Below are positions 59,674 through 64,000 of a stretch of 64,000 nt of DNA, piece by piece. The stretch comes from Viscum album (lineage: Eukaryota; Streptophyta; Magnoliopsida; Santalales; Viscaceae). Made by a program: the position numbers and the translations under genes. Under the pieces are notes generated by a model. That model saw only the letters and a list, made by a program, of their open reading frames with translations. It was not told where the DNA came from and searched no databases. Where the stretch lies: assembly GCA_963277665.1 (NCBI GenBank), contig OY728160.1, positions 46,546,605 through 46,610,604 of the forward strand, in the 5' to 3' direction. Position 1 is the first letter of the stretch; every line of letters begins with the position of its first letter.

Positions 59674-62502
59674 ATGGCCAGAACAAAGTGACCCCCGACC
59701 GTCAATGAGGACGCACCAAGGCCTAAGATAACTCAAGCCTAATCCAGTGGCACCAGTAACACCCCGTCGGGACCTATAAACCCACATCTGACCAAGAGAC
59801 AAATCTTTGCTTAGAAGAAGTTAAGTGAAGAATGGATGCTATCGAGCAAGTCATTAGTACTGAGAGTACTAGATGCCCAAGGATGGACCAAATGTTTTTC
59901 CAACAATAATGGACCTTACTACCCGAAGCTTGTGAAATACTTCTATGAATATCTGACGTTCAAAGAAGAAGAGGATGTGCATAAGCTAATATCCAAAGTC
60001 AATGGAAATGAAGTTAGTTTCACATATGCTGAGTGGGCTTCCTGTTTGAGAGTTCCTCATGAAGGAATATATGACTACTACTTTGGATTAGCTCCTCCAG
60101 ACAGTGCTGTTTTTGAGTATGAAAAAGCTCTGGAAGAACTGACAGGAGATGGAAAATCAAGAAGGATCATTGCAGCTGATATGGATGGAGAAGACAGGCT
60201 TTTATTCAAATTTATTCAACATGTACTTAGTCTGAGGAGAGGTAACTTTGCAGTATTGAAGTACCAGGACATATTCCTGATGTACTTACTAAATCATGGA
60301 AAGAATATTAACCTATGTAGGTTACTGATGGCACAATTGGAGGATATGACCAAGGCAAGCTCAAAGTCCAATTCCTTATTCCATGCCAAGATTATTTCAG
60401 TTATGCTAAAGGTAAAAGGTGTGGATGGAAATCAAGAAGAGATGATAGTGGCCAAGAACAGTGTCTGTATCTCCAAGGTAATTTTAAAGTTCATGAAAAT
60501 TAGATGGAATCCCTAAAAGAGGACATGGGTGAATGATGAAGGAAATGTGTATGAAAAGTATGACCCTAATACTCATCCAACTAGGACAAGAGACAAAAGA
60601 GATCCAGGCCTGAATCCTGATGAGCCAGAACCGGTTTATTCTGATGAGGAGGAGGCTGATGGAGATGTGGACCCTCAAGGAGAGAACACCCCCATTGATG
60701 ATGGGAGTGATCCTGATTTACCTCACAGTCCTGTAAGGACAGTAGCTTTTGGAGCAGCTAGCCCTCCAAGAGAACTACCAAGGAGAGAGACTATTCTAAA
60801 GGATAGTGATACTGATACCATTGATGAAGAAGAAGAATAATAATATCAGAATGTTGTCAAGGACACCTATGAGGAGGATGAGGCTACCGAGTCAGATCAT
60901 ATTACTCATGAAGAAAAGGAGGATGTTGCTGAATCTAATGATGAGGACAATGAAGAAGAATATCTCAGTTTGAGCCCTCTGATAGATAGTACAGTCAAGA
61001 TAGTGCCTGATTAGGAAGCAGGAGTGGCATCTACTGCAATTGATGAGGGATTCATTTATGACTCAGAAAAGGATAGGACTCACTCTACTATTGAACTAAC
61101 AGAGCAAGTGGTTGTTGAATCTGTTGGAATTGCAGAGGAGGTTGTGGAGTTACCTAGAGCAGAACAGATAGAAGAGATTCCTCAGGATAATGCTATAAGT
61201 GAGGGGGAGCATCTTGGTTCAGTTTCTGTGTTGTATGACATCGAAGGTTGGTCATCAGATCCAGGATATATGGTTCTTGGACTCAATTATGGAGATTCTG
61301 ATGAGGAAGACCAGCCCCAAAGGGAGTCTGTTATCCTACCTATTGTGGCTGACAATTTGGCAACCAAGGAGGACCTTGAGTCTTTAAAGGATGAAATGAA
61401 AGAAGCACTGAAAGAATCAGTGGCAGATTTGAAGAAAATCCTGGTTGAATAGATGAGGAGTGTGGAGCAATACTTGGAGCTATCTATGGGATGTGCTGTG
61501 TCCAGTCCAGTAAAAGAGATGATGGATGAAGTTAAAGTTTTCCGTACTCAAATTGAGAGTTGGACAGGAGCTGTGGTTTCTCTAAGACAATAGATTTCTT
61601 CATTGACTGCCATGAACAGCTCTCAAACCCAAGTGAATACTGATATTAGATATATAAAATAAGTAGTCAAGAAGTTTGTGGAAGTATTTGAGGCTTTTAA
61701 TACATCAGTCAAAGAACATTTGAACAGTCAAGATGCACTTGTTCAGAAGGTGGTTAGCAATTTGAATCAGTATTTCAAAGAGACAGTAGCTTTCTCGGTC
61801 AAACCCCTTCCCTCCTCCAGCTTCACTGTGAACATTGACCAGATCAGAACTGTCATCCAGGAAGAGTTTTCTAAGGCCAGTACCAGTGGCACCTCTGATA
61901 CTCAGATACTTGCTACCACTAGGGAAGTCAGAATTTTTGTTCGTGACCACCTACGAGCAGCTACTGCTTCTCAAGAGGCCATTAATAATAAGGTGGATGC
62001 TTACTTTGAGAAGGTCTATACCAATCATCAAATGAACAACCACTTTAAGCTCTTGATAGATAATATGAAAATGCCTCCAGTGACTCAGGCATTCAGGGAG
62101 CACGTCAGCAAGCTGCAAGAATTGGCCCCTGCTTTGGAAAAGTTTTTGGAGAATAAAGATGATTTTTTATCTACTATGGAAATAGGAGGAAGCATTATTA
62201 TGGATTTCAGAAACCTTATTCTACCCTTTCTCCATGTGGACTACACCCCTGTCATCATCCCTCCTGCCTTACCTGCATCTCAACCCAGTAGTTCTTCTTC
62301 CATCATGTCTCCTGCTGAAGCTATCTGAAGCCTTACTCCACTGATCCCTCCATGAGCTACCCACTACAGACCCACAGGAGCCTCTGTTGGTTCCCCTCCA
62401 GTCATTCCTGTAGCCCTTCCTAAACCTGTTGATCCACCAGCTCCTTCTCTATCTTCTTCTTCCAAAGGGAAAGAACCCTTACCTATGGATGTTGTGGATT
62501 GA
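59674..62502 (+). pseudogene. Extra 3' ORF (ORF3) of Cop2, 943 codons with in-frame stops
   Basis: One frame runs from ATG at 59674 to TGA at 62500-62502 without any frameshift, but has twelve in-frame stops: 59689, 59740, 59812, 60514, 60838, 60841, 61012, 61450, 61591, 61660, 62326 and 62353. The N-terminal part, residues about 60-280, contains GWTKCFSNNNGPYYP, VNGNEVSFTYAEWASCLRVP and a helical segment; it resembles the putative plant transposon protein domain (Pfam Transposase_32, from memory). Next come an acidic Glu/Asp-rich region (about 290-560), a part with Lys/Glu helices, a long helical part (about 620-850) and a Pro/Ser-rich tail. I see no signal peptide or membrane segment, so an envelope-like protein is not supported. 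Function unknown. Confidence 0.8.
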
Positions 62503-62618
62503 GTCTGTTTATGTCTTTTGATAGGGACTTTGTATTCTTTTTGGTCATGTAATGTATTGTGTTATTAATATAAGCCTTCTCAATTTTTCTCTCATGTGTA
62601 TTTATTTTTTCTAATCAC

Positions 62619-62630
62619 AAAGGGGGAGAA
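62619..62630 (+). other. Upstream polypurine-like tract of Cop2
   Basis: AAAGGGGGAGAA, better purine run than the one next to the LTR. Sirevirus elements are known to carry more than one such tract before the 3' LTR. Confidence 0.6.
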
Positions 62631-62705
62631 ATATTGTGCTAACTGGAGAAATATTATGCTACATTGATAAATATTGTGCTAATTTGAGAAACACTATGCT
62701 AATTA
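62626..62705. repeat. 20-bp tandem repeat, four units
   Basis: GAGAAATATTGTGCTAACTG and three variants at exact 20-bp spacing, starting inside the upstream polypurine-like tract. Confidence 0.85.
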
Positions 62706-62865
62706 TTGACTAATCATATGATTGGGGAGACCTATGCTACTATGATACTATGTTGAATCTTATCTGTATTTCTCTCTGATATCATATACTAATATTTTTT
62801 GGTTCTCCACTCTTATTAATCTCTGATACTTATCTTTAATATATTCTGACATAATTTGTGATTAT

Positions 62866-62880
62866 CAAAAAGGGAGATAT
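62866..62880 (+). other. Polypurine tract of Cop2
   Basis: AAAAAGGGAGATAT directly before the 3' LTR. Confidence 0.8.
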
Positions 62881-64000
62881 TTTTGGACTCACCTGTTTTG
62901 ATAATCAAAAATCATGTTTAAATATTGATCATAATATATTAAGTCAGTCATTAATCTTTTTAATCTACATATACAATTATCTTATTCTCAACAATGTATA
63001 TTATTAAGACTCATGCCTTTGATGTATCAACTTACATTCCATATTTATCTAAATATAAGTTCACTGTTAAAGGTTAATGGCAAGAGATTTCTGATCATAG
63101 TCACCATTATAACTCACTGTCACTCTAAGTCACTGATGCTAGAAGATCACTGATTGAAAATTTACAGTCACTGCTAGAAGCTACCAGTACAAGGTTACTA
63201 TCACAAGGTCATTTCTGTGACAGGGCTTCTGTTAGAAGACCACTGTCAGACTCTTTCTCAATTCTTCTGTTGAGAACCTCTCTGTTCAAGCCTACAGTTG
63301 GACAAGTTTAGTAGAAGGCTACCGCTGGACAACTCCTACTGTCGAGATAGTTGACTGTTACTCAAAGTCTACTGATAAGGATCCACTGTTACAAAGAGTA
63401 AACAGCTGTCGTTACAATTCTACAGTCAAAGATCCTACTGGTGAAGTTCACAGTTGAATAATCTACCGATGAAGTACACAGTTGAAAAGACCACAGTTGA
63501 AGTATACCATGTGACATGCATCTGCTACCAATCAAATGATATTCTATTCTTTCCTTTACCAATTTTATTAATACTATTATAACGGTCATGTCTAGAAAAA
63601 TTAATGCACCTGACATTATTTAATGATATTTGTAGGGACATCAGGAAACAGTACGATGTACGAGGAAGAACACACGTGGGTGAAGCATCTTTCCTGTCGG
63701 CCCTTGCTGAACCAAATCAAAAAGGCTGAACTAGAAGAGAGCACATATATATATATATATATGAGAAATACATTCAGATCCAAGTGACTGACATATGCAT
63801 ACAAAAACAAGAGAATTGGCGTAGAGATATTGAATATATAGAGAACACTCATAAGATAGAATCATACACAATCTGAAGAATAATCCTCAAGCTCTCATTC
63901 AGAATAACATCGAGCTTCAAGAGGATCAATTGAAAAAATCTTTTTCAAGCTATCATGGTGTGCTACAAAGATCTTAACATCCAAGAAGCTGATCATCTCT
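62881..64000 (+). repeat. 3' LTR of Cop2, first 1120 bp
   Basis: Direct repeat of 52313 to about 53431. Its first bases are TTTTGGACTC where the 5' LTR has TGTTGGACTC. The TA run near 63745-63764 is four bases longer than in the 5' LTR. The rest lies outside the window. Confidence 0.93.

Larger units (their letters stand above)
62503..62865 (+). other. Non-coding stretch between ORF3 and polypurine tract
   Basis: Holds an early polypurine-like run and a 20-bp tandem repeat (listed separately). No gene seen. Confidence 0.5.
52313..64000 (+). mobile_element. Sirevirus-like Ty1/copia element Cop2, 3' end beyond the window
   Basis: Order on the plus strand: 5' LTR, primer site, gag, protease, integrase, reverse transcriptase, RNase H, tandem array, extra ORF, polypurine tract, start of 3' LTR. 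Protease-integrase before reverse transcriptase makes it Ty1/copia. A long Gag with a C-terminal coiled coil, repeated WVPK-like linkers before protease, long leader spacing, multiple polypurine tracts and an extra ORF after RNase H all point to the Sirevirus lineage. The two LTRs differ at roughly 7-8 percent over the first 365 bp by eye. If the 3' LTR is full length the element ends near 64830. Confidence 0.92.

Noticed and set aside
59674..62502. Envelope-like protein for ORF3
   Set aside because: No signal peptide, membrane segment or cleavage site is visible; the protein is acidic and helical instead.

Overview
The window is intergenic repeat DNA from a flowering plant, probably one with a large, retrotransposon-rich genome. 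The evidence for a plant is: Ty3/gypsy and Ty1/copia pol relics with tRNA-iMet-type primer sites, a Cassandra-type TRIM carrying 5S rRNA-like sequence in its LTRs, a CACTA transposon with a plant-type subterminal end, and a Sirevirus-like copia element with an extra 3' ORF. I found no host protein-coding gene, no functional tRNA or rRNA gene and no CRISPR. The sequence does not allow a species to be named. All calls were made by eye, so inner boundaries of decayed parts are approximate; ends backed by target-site duplications (TSDs) are exact.

The window reads as nested insertions. Oldest is element H, a minus-strand gypsy element: 3' LTR at 10518-11603 plus 19955-20852, IN and RNase H at 20853-22775, RT start and protease at 35192-35810, gag region to 39946, primer site at 39947-39958, 5' LTR at 39962-40894 plus 51838-52312. 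Five insertions split it. (1) Element A, minus-strand gypsy, on its left; its pol is itself split by a solo LTR (1471-4525, TSD CACAT) and by an LTR end at 1-1080. (2) Copia element Cop1 (11604-19949, TSD GTAAT) in the 3' LTR. (3) Gypsy element B (about 22776-35191) in pol; its left LTR holds a CACTA transposon (23255-25750, TSD ATT) and its right LTR a Cassandra TRIM (28665-29513, TSD AATAG). (4) An LTR pair K (40895-51837, TSD TTCCA) in the 5' LTR, now filled with gypsy element C (41249-48282) and a fragment D (48283-51082). (5) Copia element Cop2 (52313 to beyond the window), also in the 5' LTR.

Cop2 is the youngest-looking long element. It has a 1950-bp 5' LTR, an open 508-codon gag with zinc knuckle and coiled coil, a pol broken by few lesions, an 18-unit 13-bp tandem array exactly at the end of pol, and a 943-codon third frame (59674-62502) interrupted only by nonsense codons, with no frameshift. 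The Cassandra element and this third ORF are the most interesting objects in the window.
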